Below, in pieces: positions 1-10,590 of a stretch of DNA of 64,000 nucleotides. Numbering within the stretch: the first letter of the stretch is position 1; each line of letters opens with the position of its first letter. The notes under the pieces are model-generated. The model saw only the letters and a list, made by a program, of their open reading frames with translations, was not told where the DNA came from and ran no database searches. Made by a program: the position numbers and the translations under genes. Origin of the DNA: Cornus controversa (taxonomy: Eukaryota > Streptophyta > Magnoliopsida > Cornales > Cornaceae); NCBI GenBank assembly GCA_026545225.1, contig CM048847.1, positions 15,309,835 to 15,373,834 on the forward strand, read 5' to 3'.

Positions 1-1610
1 GGATTGAAGAAACCATATCATTCTAGGTTTCCAATAGCTATAGTCGGTTCCATCAAACCAAGGTGGCCTATTGTTAGATTGGCCTTCTACATGAGATGGT
101 CCTTGCATGTTTTCCATGATCAAACTTCAAGATGATTAGAGAGGGGGGGAGTTGAATAGGGGTCAATGGCAAACTATGTAGTTTTCTCCACAAATTTAAA
201 TTGCAACAAGTAAATAAAATTATGCAAATAATAGATAAAGACAATAAATAAATTGCACAATAATAAATAGCTAGAGATAGAGAAAATCAAACGCAAGTGA
301 CTCAAGATGTAGCGTGGTTCGGAATTCTTTACTCCATGACTCAAGATCCCTCTTGAGATTTCTCAAATCCACTAAGGCTTCTCCTTTCAGGTGGAGAGCA
401 AACATTTACAATGAAGCTCACAAGCTCCTCCTTTCTAAGCTAAGTAAAGTCCTCCACTTAATCTTCTAGGGTTCAACCAACACTTTACAATGAATGAGAA
501 GAGGATTTGAAGTACAAATGTGATAGCTCTCAAAGATAAAATTCTCAAATGAATGCTCACAACTATAGCTATATATGATTCTCAAGTTTGAAGCTCAAGA
601 CTTAATTGAATGAGAGTGAAAAAAGTGAATCGTATATTGAATGCTTGTATCTCTGGTAGTTGTGTTTGTAAATGCAGAACAAAAGATGTATATAAAGCCT
701 CTCTCACGAAATAGCTGTTGGAAGGTGGGTGAAAACATTAAATGCACTAACTAACCGTTTAATTTTGAATATAGGGAAAAATAGTCGACTTTCTACTTGA
801 AGCAGTCGACTTTATATTGGTCCTCAAAGAGTCAGATTCAAGCTGCCTAAAAGAGTCGACTATCTCTAATGAATAAGACGATTATTTTATCAAATCTCCT
901 AATCTAAAATAGAAAGATAGTCTTCTATATGATTTGAGATAGTCTTCTATCTTAGTGCTCTAAAAATGGCATTTTCATAAAAGTTTATAAACTAAAATAA
1001 AAATATAGTCTTCTATATGATTTGAGATAGTCTTTTATCTTAGTACTCCAGAAATGTCATTTTCATAAAAGTTCATAAACTAAAATAGAAACATAGTCTT
1101 CTTTATGAATTGACATAGTCTTCTATTTTAGTGTTTCAGAAATGTTATTTTCATAAAAGTTCATAAACTAAAATAGAAAGATAGTCTTCTTTATGAATTG
1201 ACATAGTCTTCTATCTTAGTACTCTAGAAAAGCCATTTTTGTACTGCCTGAAAGAGTCAACTTTAAAACATGAATAAGTCGACTGTTTTTGAAATTCATT
1301 TGCAAGGCAACTTAGTCAAGGCATTCATGAGCTAAAAAATTAATCTAAAAAGCTAAGAGCCACTTATGAAAATTTAGAGCTATGATGCATGTGGTCTTGG
1401 ATTTAATTTTAGACATTGAGCTTCAAACAGGTAAATCAAATTTAGCTTTACAAAATATACCTAAGCTCTCATCATATCCTGTCTACCCCAATATTTTTTT
1501 TGTTTTGTATAATTCTTCAAGCTTGAGGTGTAAATTCCTTCTTCATTGATATTCACATGAGATGAAAGCTCCTTTGAATATATATGATCATTTTAGTCAA
1601 TCACTCAAAA
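1..1610. other. Repeat-rich non-coding stretch, no gene recognised
   Basis: No exon or long reading frame is recognisable. A G-rich run at about 141-155 has the look of a retrotransposon polypurine tract, and the octamer AGTCGACT occurs four times (783, 804, 854, 1277). A four-copy tandem repeat lies at 903-1254 and is listed separately. The whole may be a decayed LTR-type sequence, but no paired LTR, primer-binding site or protein domain was found, so this stays a guess. Confidence 0.4.
903..1254. repeat. Tandem repeat, 88-bp unit, four copies
   Basis: Units begin at 903, 991, 1079 and 1167, an exact 88-bp period. Each unit contains two AGTCTTCT-type blocks followed by CATTTTCATAAAAG and then ACTAAAATA at the next unit start. 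Copies differ by scattered substitutions, so the duplication is not very recent. The unit has no coding capacity. Confidence 0.85.
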
Positions 1611-1870
1611 TAGATGTTAGTACTTAACACCATTGATGGTTTGTTATCATCAAAATTACGTGATTACCCTTAGGTTAAAACGTTTGGGTCAACAAATATA
1701 ACAAAGTTATATTAAAAAATAAAGTTAAAGTAAAACGAAATAGATGTTAGTACTTAACACCATTGATGGTTTGTTATCATCAAAATTACGAGATTACCCT
1801 TAGGTTAAAACGTTTGGGTCAACAAATATAACAAAGTTATATTAAAAAATAAAGTTAAAGTGAAATGAAT
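1611..1870. repeat. Tandem duplication, 130-bp unit, two copies
   Basis: 1611-1740 and 1741-1870 are nearly identical direct copies that both start TAGATGTTAGTACTTAACAC. I see a single difference in the body (CGTGATT versus CGAGATT) and several differences in the last ten bases. The high identity points to a recent local duplication. Confidence 0.9.
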
Positions 1871-1970
1871 GTTTTGGACAAAATAAATCCAAACGAAAAT
1901 TTGAAGTGTTGGCTTCTCTCTCATCCTTAAAAACATATATGTACATACGCATATATACTCTATTATACTC

Positions 1971-2151
1971 GAGTAATGATCTCTTACTCACCGGTGAGTA
2001 AGAAATCTATCCACACTAAACACATTAACCGTTGGATGTGATTGATATAAAAAAAGCAATTACTAAAAGAAACCTTGTAATCACATCTAACGGTTATTAT
2101 GCTTGGTGTGGATGAATTTATTGCTCACAGGTGAGCAAGAGATCATTACTC
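1971..2151. mobile_element. Foldback MITE, 181 bp, superfamily unresolved
   Basis: The left end reads GAGTAATGATCTCTTACTCA and the right end, reverse-complemented, reads GAGTAATGATCTCTTGCTCA. The complementarity continues inwards for roughly 70-80 bp per arm around a short A-rich centre, so the element is almost all inverted repeat. There is no coding capacity. Flanks ATTATACTC and TATATATTC agree at 6 of 9 positions, which is too weak to settle the TSD or superfamily. Confidence 0.8.
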
Positions 2152-3035
2152 TATATATTCAGTAATTAGTATTGTAGAGCTGGCCTCTAGTTCATCCAAA
2201 TAATTCTCTTTCTATTGGGTTACTGCTCTTCACTCTTCTTTTGATTTCTCTCTCTCTTTCTCTAAACTGATCTTATTCCTTTATCTCTCCCGTACTCTCT
2301 GATCCCTCTCTTTGTGGCTTGTCTCACTCTTTTTGGTCTCACGTAGCTATTATATACAGATATACCTTTTCCTTCTACATACGTATATATATTCTATGAT
2401 ACTCAAAACAATAATATAGAATTTCAAATCAGCATCTTAAGAACAGTAAATCAACATATTAAAAATTCAGCAACACACAATTTTGGACATCAACATCTAT
2501 AATTCATCTTAACAGAATATTGTGTACAGCAACATCAATAGATTCATCACCAAACAGCAATAGAAATCAGCAAAATCATAAACAACAACTTCCAGATCAT
2601 CAAAACAGACTCATGATCTTAGAAATCAGAAAATCACGAACATAGCATGTATAAACAGAGAGTTGTGCACATGTGAGAGCGTGTGTCAACAAGTAATCCC
2701 CAATAAGTGCGCCTGTGAGAGTGTGCACATACATATGTAATTAATCTAACTATTGTGCACCTGTGAGTGTGAAAGAGAGAAGATCAAAATTTTTATACCA
2801 ATATAACGAAACGAGATGAATAGAAGATTAATACAAATTCGGCAAATCGAGAATCCGACAGCTATGGGTCACGATAAAGATCTCTGTATTTTAAGTCGCC
2901 AATAATGATGACTCAAAAGTATGAAGACTCTGATGATGATAATTTCTGTATCTCAAGACTCAGACAATGAAGATTCCAATGATCTGTGGTGCCGGCGAGA
3001 TGCTTCTAGCGTTCTATGTTTCTGGTGAAGATGAT

Positions 3036-3226
3036 GAACACAGACTCAATCGGAGATGATGATGAACTGAAACTTGATCGGCGATGATGACGAACAGGGA
3101 CTCAATCAGTAGAAACTCGATTGGCGATGATGATGAACACAGACTCAATCGGAGATGATGATGAACTGAAACTCGATCAGCGATGATGATGAACAGGGAC
3201 TCGATCAGTAATGATGATGAACAACC
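3036..3226. repeat. Minisatellite with 28-bp unit (GATGATGAT-rich)
   Basis: Units starting GAAC at 3036, 3064, 3092, 3135, 3163, 3191 and 3219 are 28 bp apart, except one 43-bp interval caused by a 15-bp extra piece. The order of unit variants repeats, giving a higher-order triplet. The minus strand stays open across it and would give a His/Ser/Leu-rich repeat peptide, but nothing else suggests a gene. Confidence 0.8.
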
Positions 3227-3882
3227 ATCTTTGAGTCTCACTCTCTCTCACCAAACTCTCATAATCGCACATAACCGAGCCCTCCAAAACCATCAAATCT
3301 ATCTTCCTCTCTTGTTCTCATGAATTTTCCTCCATTTTTTTATTTTATTTTATCACAGACCATTACCTTGAACCATCTATGGTGTGAAGCCATCCTCCCC
3401 AGAGAAGTTTCCAAATGTAAATAGTCGGCTTCAATAGTGCTGGATGAATAATTCACACTCAAGGCTAGGCTAGAGAACAGTGAAAGGAGATTGGGAGGTG
3501 ATGATAGATTGGGCGAGAGAGAAGGCAAAAGGGAATATCAGACTGGGAGAGGCTCCTCCATGATCTACCAGAATGTCCTCATGTGCCACAAATGCTCTAT
3601 TATGTATAGAGCTCCTGGCACAGATCCTTGATAGTTGTCATGATGTCATGCTGACGTTATGTGTCCAGTCCATTTTTCCTTTTGATTAGTTTGCGGGCAT
3701 GGCTGACGAGCCCTTTTTTCAAGCCACCATGCCACCACAACCCAATTTTTTATCGTCTAAAAAATTATATTCATAAGGGAAGGATGCCCCTTAACCCTCC
3801 CCATGCCTTCACGCATCCATATTAATATATGCTTAATACCACCTCTTTACAGTTACCTAAAAATTACCCTTATAGTTTGTCA

Positions 3883-4000
3883 AAACCCGACCTTTCGGTA
3901 ATATTTAGGACAACTTCCATAATTATCACTTCTGCCACTTTAAACCTGACCTTTTGGTAACATACAGGGCCACTTCCATAATTATCATTTCTACCACTTT
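3883..4000. repeat. Tandem duplication, 59-bp unit, two copies
   Basis: 3883-3941 and 3942-4000 are diverged direct copies, both of the form AAACC(C/T)GACCTTT(C/T)GGTAA and both ending CCACTTT. No gene is associated. Confidence 0.75.
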
Positions 4001-4311
4001 TTCTCCACACCACCTCACACTCAACTACAATAACATCCATAACCATTATGCGATCCTCCACCCCCAAGAAGTAAAAATGTTCCTCTCATAAGTGCTATGT
4101 CACATAATACATAAAAAAATTAGAAGAAGAAGCACTCAAATTTGTAATTTTCATACATAAATTTATTTATTTTTAATTTGGACCTCATGACTATAACTAA
4201 AATCCTATAGTCCTAACTCTTTTTGTTTTGTCATAAAATGTGAGAGTTTGAAGTACTAAAACATTACTTTCTCGGATTTTAATTTGGTTAAACCACATAT
4301 GCGTCATTTAA

Positions 4312-5150
4312 TGTCACGCCCCAAAATCCGACCCACCGGAAAGCCACAGGTCCAAGCCCGATCTCCAATCGTGAGGTGTCATGCTCGCTCAGTCACTAAT
4401 CTCGTGACCCCGAGTGAGCACGAAAAACACAATCTTGTCACCCTCGACTCCTATTCGAATCACTGAGACCATCTCTTGCGGAAGCTTTACTAGTCCACCC
4501 TTAGTTCCTATATGAAACTCTTGATTTCTAATCTTACTTTTCATTCTCATAACCCAGCGAAAGCTTAACCATATTCATGACTACCATGTGTACATACATA
4601 CGTGTATAAGTCAATTCTTACAAGTAAGTCCCTTGTCAATGCTTATTAGTCCTTAAGTCCATTTATAGAAATATGATTATCACTCAGTGCAATTAATGGA
4701 ACATGTCTCTCCAATTAATCGCAACCCTTATTACGATTAATCGTAATTGAGGTTTCGATTAATCAAAGTTGTGATCGATCTTGGTAGTATCGTAGGTTCA
4801 ATCGTAAAACACTAGAATTGATCTCTAATTTAAAGCTGAAATTTTGATTAATTGAAAGGGTGTCTTCGATCAATTGAAGATCTGCGATTAATCGAAGTGG
4901 GGCTTACGATTAATCGCAGGTCTCCCGCAATAGTTGCCTGCAGATTTCCCCAAGTGTCCTTTCTCATGTTTTAATTTCCATCCTTAACATACAATGCTTC
5001 CACTTTACCATTTCTTCAACTCAATCATTCCCATAATATTAATACTTGCATAAATGAACATAAATGGAAATTTAAGATCAACATTCTCATCATTTAGTAT
5101 TCATCCATGCCCAAAACCTTGTATATATATGTATAGTCATAAAGCATACT
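4312..5150 (+). mobile_element. LTR-like sequence with palindrome array
   Basis: The sequence starts TGTCACGCCCCAAAATCCGA, a start typical of plant Ty3/gypsy LTRs and related to the start of the solo LTR at 50639. Between 4711 and 4920 it carries about eight short palindromes around GATTAATC or GATCAATT. It is followed at about 5190 by gag-like coding sequence, the order expected of a 5' LTR. The right edge is approximate. No TSD partner for the preceding TTTAA was found. Confidence 0.5.
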
Positions 5151-5189
5151 TAAGCTCATATTTTTGAAGTATTAAAGGTCATATACATG

Positions 5190-6260
5190 ATCAAAATAGC
5201 CACACTTTTAAGAACTAAGGTGGATGGGAGAGAATTGTCCATTAGAGTGGAGGATATAGCCACACTTTTAGGATGCCCTCAAAACTAATCAGATAATATG
5301 GTTGATGAGGATGAGCTTCTGCATTTTTTTTCTTTACCGGCGAGGGGTGTTACTGTGTACATCATGGTCAAAGAAATGTGCAAGGGAATTTTACAGACCA
5401 TCACAGGGACTACAGGAGCAAGTTCATGTGCCCCCGGTGCCTAAGGTTTTTTGACACGGTGCTCATCAAGAATGCATACCCATTGGGGCATGGAGCCCAA
5501 TAGCGACGAGATTTTCTACAAGCCTTGTACGCCATGTACAAGAAATCTTGGTTCTCGGTCCGACCATCATTTGGGGCCAAATGCATAAAGTTTGGGATGG
5601 CTTAGTGTTGAAGGGCAGCCAGAAAGCCAATACATGGTAGCTTCCGCTCCCATTTCTAGTGACTGGTCTCCTTACGAAGGCAAATTTTCCTTTTGAGGAG
5701 TTCGAAGTCACACTTAGCCTGGCACCCAAGTTTACAAAGAAGAACTGGACCAAGGTCAAAGTACATTTGCTTATAGTGCCGCGAGTGGCCCCGGCTGAGG
5801 ATCCCAATTCTGAGGATGACGATGAGGATGTTATTGAGATGGACCCTCCTCCAGCACCATTTGGACCGGCAACCCCAGCTGAGCACAGCGAGTCAGATTC
5901 TGATGAGCCGATGTACATGACTCATGCTCAGTACGACTACTTAGCCATGGGATACGAGTGCTTAAGCGTAGAGGTGGCTTAGTTACAGCTAGATTTTACA
6001 GATCATGTCCATGATTCCTGGGAGTCCTTCCAGGCTTTGAGGTGGGGGGGGGGGTTGGAGGGTGGATATTAAAGGCCTACATGAGGGTCAACAGCTCATG
6101 CAGACCAACCTCTAAACTTCGGGGGAAGATATTAGAGCTTTCAGGGAGAGTTAGTAGGTGACGCACCCCACATTCCAGCGTATTCTAGACTACCTTGATG
6201 AGGTCGGTGCTGCCAGTCCCTCAACTTCTTCACCACTACCACCACCACCCCCAGCACATG
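5190..6260 (+). pseudogene. Decayed LTR-retrotransposon gag-like region (Athila/gypsy type)
   Basis: Reading the plus strand with frame changes gives fragments such as GVTVYIMVKEMCKG, VLIKNAYPLGH, LQALYAMYKKSW and LLTKANFPFEEFEVTLSLAP. These resemble the plant transposon/gag-like proteins of Athila-type Ty3/gypsy elements. The only uninterrupted part is 5659-5982 (107 codons), with an acidic, proline-rich segment. Stops and frameshifts before it show it is dead. Family assignment rests on recalled similarity and is moderate. Confidence 0.45.
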
Positions 6261-6655
6261 ATTAGCTTAGGATTTCTTGTTTTCGTTTTGCTTTCGTATT
6301 TTGTGCCATGTGGGCACCATTTTGGTAGATATAGGTTTATTTTCTAATACTTTGTGTATTTTATGTATTCAGTTCATTGTATGATCAATTTAGTGAATAT
6401 ATGAAATATCTCTTTATTCGAATATATGTTTCCTTTACGTACTGTCATTTCATTTATATATTTCCTTTTTTGTTTAAAATTTCATTTCCAGTTTAATATG
6501 TTTGGTATGTAGTTTTGTGATCAACACAGGTGTTTCAACCCAAGTTTGGAGGAACATGCACCTTTTGTTGGGTTCCACTAATTTCGGCTGTTGTTTTGCA
6601 TTTTGATACTCCATCAACTAAGGTAATATTGTTGTAACCTTAATTTTTTTAACAT

Positions 6656-6690
6656 TGAGTACAATGTTAGGTTTAAGTTTGGGGTATGGT
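6656..6690 (+). other. Polypurine-tract-like sequence of a gypsy remnant
   Basis: The segment contains ACAATGTTAGGTTTAAGTTT followed by GGGG. Athila-type elements commonly carry a similar ACAATGTT...TTTAAGTTTGGGG context ahead of the 3' LTR. It lies downstream of the gag-like fragments in the same orientation, suggesting an internally deleted element. No matching 3' LTR start was seen after it. Confidence 0.35.
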
Positions 6691-6699
6691 AAAATGATC

Positions 6700-9100
6700 A
6701 CGTTCTTTTTAATTTTTTGTACATATTAGTTAATAATTCTTTTGTTAGTTATGATGTGTTGCTTTTGAGAGTTGCTTTGAATTTTTTAATTGTCAATGGT
6801 TGGATACACCTTGTAAGTTGAGAATTGTGATGTCCTAGCATATTCAAATATTTGAAATCATGATTAAATTTAAATGGTCCACATCATTTCTCAAGTTCAG
6901 CCTATCATATAGTTGTTGATCCTAAATGCACCTTACATGCAATCCTAATAGCTTTTTCTATAGTTGGATCATTAATGGAGATAAAATAATCACATTAGCA
7001 TACTTGTATCTCAATTGTGGGGTATACATCATTTTTTGGGTTTACTTTTTACAAATGTCCGATTTAAATTGGAGAACTTTGAGAATAGTTTTCATTCACT
7101 CTACAAAATAAAATATAAAATAAAAACAAACAAATAAATAGACAAACAAACAAACATAAAGAAAAGAAAAGAAAACAATTGCATTGCAATAAACCTTCTC
7201 ACCAAATAACCGGGCCTCTTGCCTCAATAAGCATTGAGTATTCGTGTCTAAAAGTGAAGGGTTGAGCAATAATAAAATTTGTAATGGCTCGTCTGAGTTC
7301 AAAGCCTAGTAGACTCAAGTTCTTAAGCCCGTTGGGGTGTCTTTACACCTAACGTCATAAAACCGTTTGGTTTTGAAGTCATTAGCCTAAAGCTCATTAC
7401 GAGGATTTACTAGAAAGCTTATGGAACTTAGATATTGCACGATGGCCTTTAAATGAACATTTTCATTTATGTTTATGTTTAAGTTCAAGCCTAGGTGTTT
7501 TATTTCGAAAAAGGGATTCTAATAGATTGAAAGACATTGTGATTTGTTTTCCAAGGCGAAGTTAAGCCACATAATAGGATGTAATCATCGTTTTTGATGA
7601 AAATGTTGATTTTCGCTTCTCATTAGTTGATGATTGAGCTTCTTGTATATTTTTGTGTGTTTGACAAGCATGTTAAACCGAAATGTCACTCATCTACTAG
7701 CGTTGCCTAGGGGTTTATATGGCTTGTTTCATTCGCTAAATGCAATCGTGCTTCCTATGGAAGCATAAGTAGTCTGGTTGATTTATTTCATTTATGTTTT
7801 TTTATTGCTAAGGGACTAGCAATATGTAAGCTTGGTGGAGTAATAAGCGATGAATGTTGCACATTCACTCTCCTTTAGCTACATACGTTAATCCCTTATT
7901 TGTATTTTTCATATAAAATTGTGTTTTTTTTGTTTTTTTTCTTATTTTTCAGAGCTTATCCCAAAAATGCAGCCATTTTTTGTGATTTCAATCACTCAAG
8001 AATCATTTTGTGATCAAGCATCGCCACTCCGTGTGCCAAAGTCATTTGAAAAGTCAATTCCATGTGGGCCAAGGAAGTATGGTCAAGCCAACGAGGGACA
8101 AATGGGCCAAACCAACAACTTAAGAAGACCGGCACTTACAATCAATCGTAAGTGATAATACGATGCATCATAAATACAATGAATCATATTGCATTTTACG
8201 ATCAATCGTAAAAGGGCAAACAAACAATTGTCAGTGTTACCCACTTGGCCAGTTGTCCACTTGTTTGTGAATCTTCCTCAACAAGCTTGGCATGATTTTT
8301 ATGGGATATTTTGAGTCTCATTTCAGATGATATACATATAATATATTGATATACGAGGGAGTGAGACATATAATTTTAACCTAGTTCTAAAGAGAGAGAG
8401 AGTGGTTCTAGAGAAATAAATATCAAGAAGGCCTTGACAAAGCTTTGAAAATCACATGAAGCTTGGGGAATTTTGTATATGTATAATTACATTGCCTCAA
8501 GGCTTGTTTTCAATACAAGTGTTTCTATTGCTTAAATGCATTTGTATCAAACTATATTTCTTGTCTTAGAACTTGAGATTGCTTCAAATGATCTCTTATT
8601 TATTTTTCGTGATTATAAGTATGACGGTTTTGTAATCGTTTTCCTTTAACGTGTCAACTCTTGTTTTGATACTCCATGCTTAGAAAAGATGCATTGTGCT
8701 ACACTTAGTTAATTAGGTACTTAGTGTAATGTAAGTAAGTAGACAAATCATGCTAATCGAAGATGAGCTATGCTTAATTAGGGTTTTATGTATTCTCTTG
8801 ACAAAGTTGATGTAAGCCAGAAACCACACGAGTCATAGTTACATATATATGTTAATTTCTCCATATTAATGCAATTGGGTATGATTTTGAAGCTAGTGGT
8901 TGTAGTCCGGACCCTAGTTCTTTCTCTTGATCTCAAACTCATTTCAATTATCGTAATTTCATTGCATGCAATAGTTTAAACAAACCAATCAAATTCGTTT
9001 CTTGAATTGAACCGGATGTAATCTCAATACCTTAACAATTAACCCGCAAATGCTTTACAAATAAACAAAAACAGAGTCGTTTCAGCTAGGAATTCTGAAT
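6700..9100. other. AT-rich stretch without a recognised gene; palindrome cluster at 8137-8216
   Basis: No conserved exon or protein motif was found. At 8137-8216 there are copies of the TTACRATCAATCGTAA-type palindrome also found in the LTR-like sequences at 4312 and 34543, so part of this stretch is probably LTR-derived. The only longer open frames are low-complexity. Confidence 0.4.
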
Positions 9101-10225
9101 AGCCTTTATTGGCTAACTCATCCCACAACAGTTCAGCCACTGTAAAAGCAAGCGTCGGCACATAACGATAAAAAGTAAACAGTGCTTTGTCGGGCAAAAG
9201 TCAAAAAGACTACAAAAAAAATCGAAGTCATCTAAAAATATTCTGTAAAATAATTCAAAAACATGGAATTATTTTATCACCAAAGAAAATTGATCCACTA
9301 TTTAGCTCTGCAACTTGTTTAGCTAAAGAGCTCAAAGAGTTTTACTGCAGACACAACAGAAGCACAGTCCACCATAGAAAATCGCTCCTTTGTGTAACAA
9401 AGTCTTTAATAGTGACATTTCACTCATTTTGAAGCAATAATTTAATAAAATTGAATTAATTTTTTGGTGCACATCCAACTAAAAGAATGTCTGTCACATA
9501 TCCATACCCATGTGAGAGCAATGTGTGTTGTACACAAATAGTTCAGCTAGTATTAAAGAGTCCATGTAACATAGGTAAGCATACGTGTATATTGACACCT
9601 TACAAGCAAGCAGTACATATCTTCTCAGAGAAGATAAGGGCAAAGTCACCAATTTTATCATGGGGTTAAGGCAAGCAAAACGGGCAGACTGCTGGAAGGA
9701 AAATGTTTAAAAAAATGTGAAAACAAGTAGGCACCCCTTCCTCCCATCTCTTTCGAACTTCATTATTAATCCTTTCACCACCATCCATCAGTCACAGGCA
9801 AAGGCAAAGAATAAAAACAAAATGATGCTAAATAACTTGGTTTTTCTTCTCATAAACTTTTGTTATTTAAAATATATATAAAAATGGATTGACATATAAA
9901 TGGGATTGTTACAACTGAATTCTATTGAATTAATTTCTCCTCGCATGCTGTTTGTATTACAGAAACCGACCCACTTAAACCTGGCTAGACAAGGAGAAAA
10001 AACACTAACAAAGGAAAGAAAAATCAAATAATAAACCAACCCCTCACTCACCCAAGAAAAGAAAAGAAATAAAAAAAAAACTCATAAACAAAGCACACTG
10101 TAATTTTGAAAAAGAATGAATCTCAAATTGCCGAACCAACCAACATCCTTAGAAATCCAACTCAAACATTAAGCCGATGATCACATTTATATAAGCTCAC
10201 CCTCAAGTCTGCCTGCCAGCCGATG
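9101..10225. other. Downstream flank of the AP-2 alpha gene, nothing recognised
   Basis: This is the 3' flank of the minus-strand gene. TTTATT near 9099-9106 (AATAAA on the minus strand) is one possible distant poly(A) signal, but nothing proves the transcript reaches it. Short open frames lack recognisable similarity. Confidence 0.3.
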
Positions 10226-10433
10226 CATTGTACTGTATTGCATTGCATTGTATTGCATTGCATTGTATTGTTCATCATCATCCACCACTAGACTTGGGAA
10301 TAGATGGGTGGGGGTTGGGGTTGGGGTGGGGGTGGGGGTGGGCTGCTGTATAATCAATCAGTTTTACAAGTGTAGTAGTAGTAGTAGTGCACAATTGTAT
10401 CTTCTTCTATCAATAATTACTATATCCCACTTT
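10226..10433 (-). other. Probable 3' UTR of the AP-2 alpha gene with G/C-skewed tract
   Basis: The segment lies immediately 3' of the stop codon. It contains a TGTATTGCATTGCATTG-type repeat at about 10226-10270 and, at 10306-10342, a run of G4-G5 blocks separated by T or TT on the plus strand. In the minus-strand mRNA this tract is C-rich. The UTR end was not determined. Confidence 0.5.
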
Positions 10434-10590
10434 TCAAAGTAAACCAGCAAGCATAGCCCCAGGATCTGACGATGCTGCTGTCGCTACACTGATTGGTTGA
10501 GCTTGTGTAGGCACAGGCACTGACATTGGTGTAGGTGCCTGCAATGCTGTTGGGATGCTAATTAATTGTTCCTTGACGAACTCCTTGAAC
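10434..10590 (-). CDS. AP-2 alpha, last coding exon (ear C-terminus and stop)
   Basis: The exon follows acceptor GCAG and encodes fragment residues 883 (split Glu) to 934, starting [13 protein letters not shown] and ending [10 protein letters not shown], then TGA at 10434-10436. The [10 protein letters not shown] tail is the conserved plant alpha-adaptin C-terminus. The middle is a Pro/Thr/Ala/Gln-rich linker. Confidence 0.97.

Noticed and set aside
903-1254. Possible CRISPR-like array
   Set aside because: Repeats are contiguous 88-bp tandem units with no unique spacers, in a plant nuclear context.
10226-10270. TGCATTGTAT repeat as a regulatory RNA or SINE end
   Set aside because: It is a short simple repeat without A/B boxes or a defined end.
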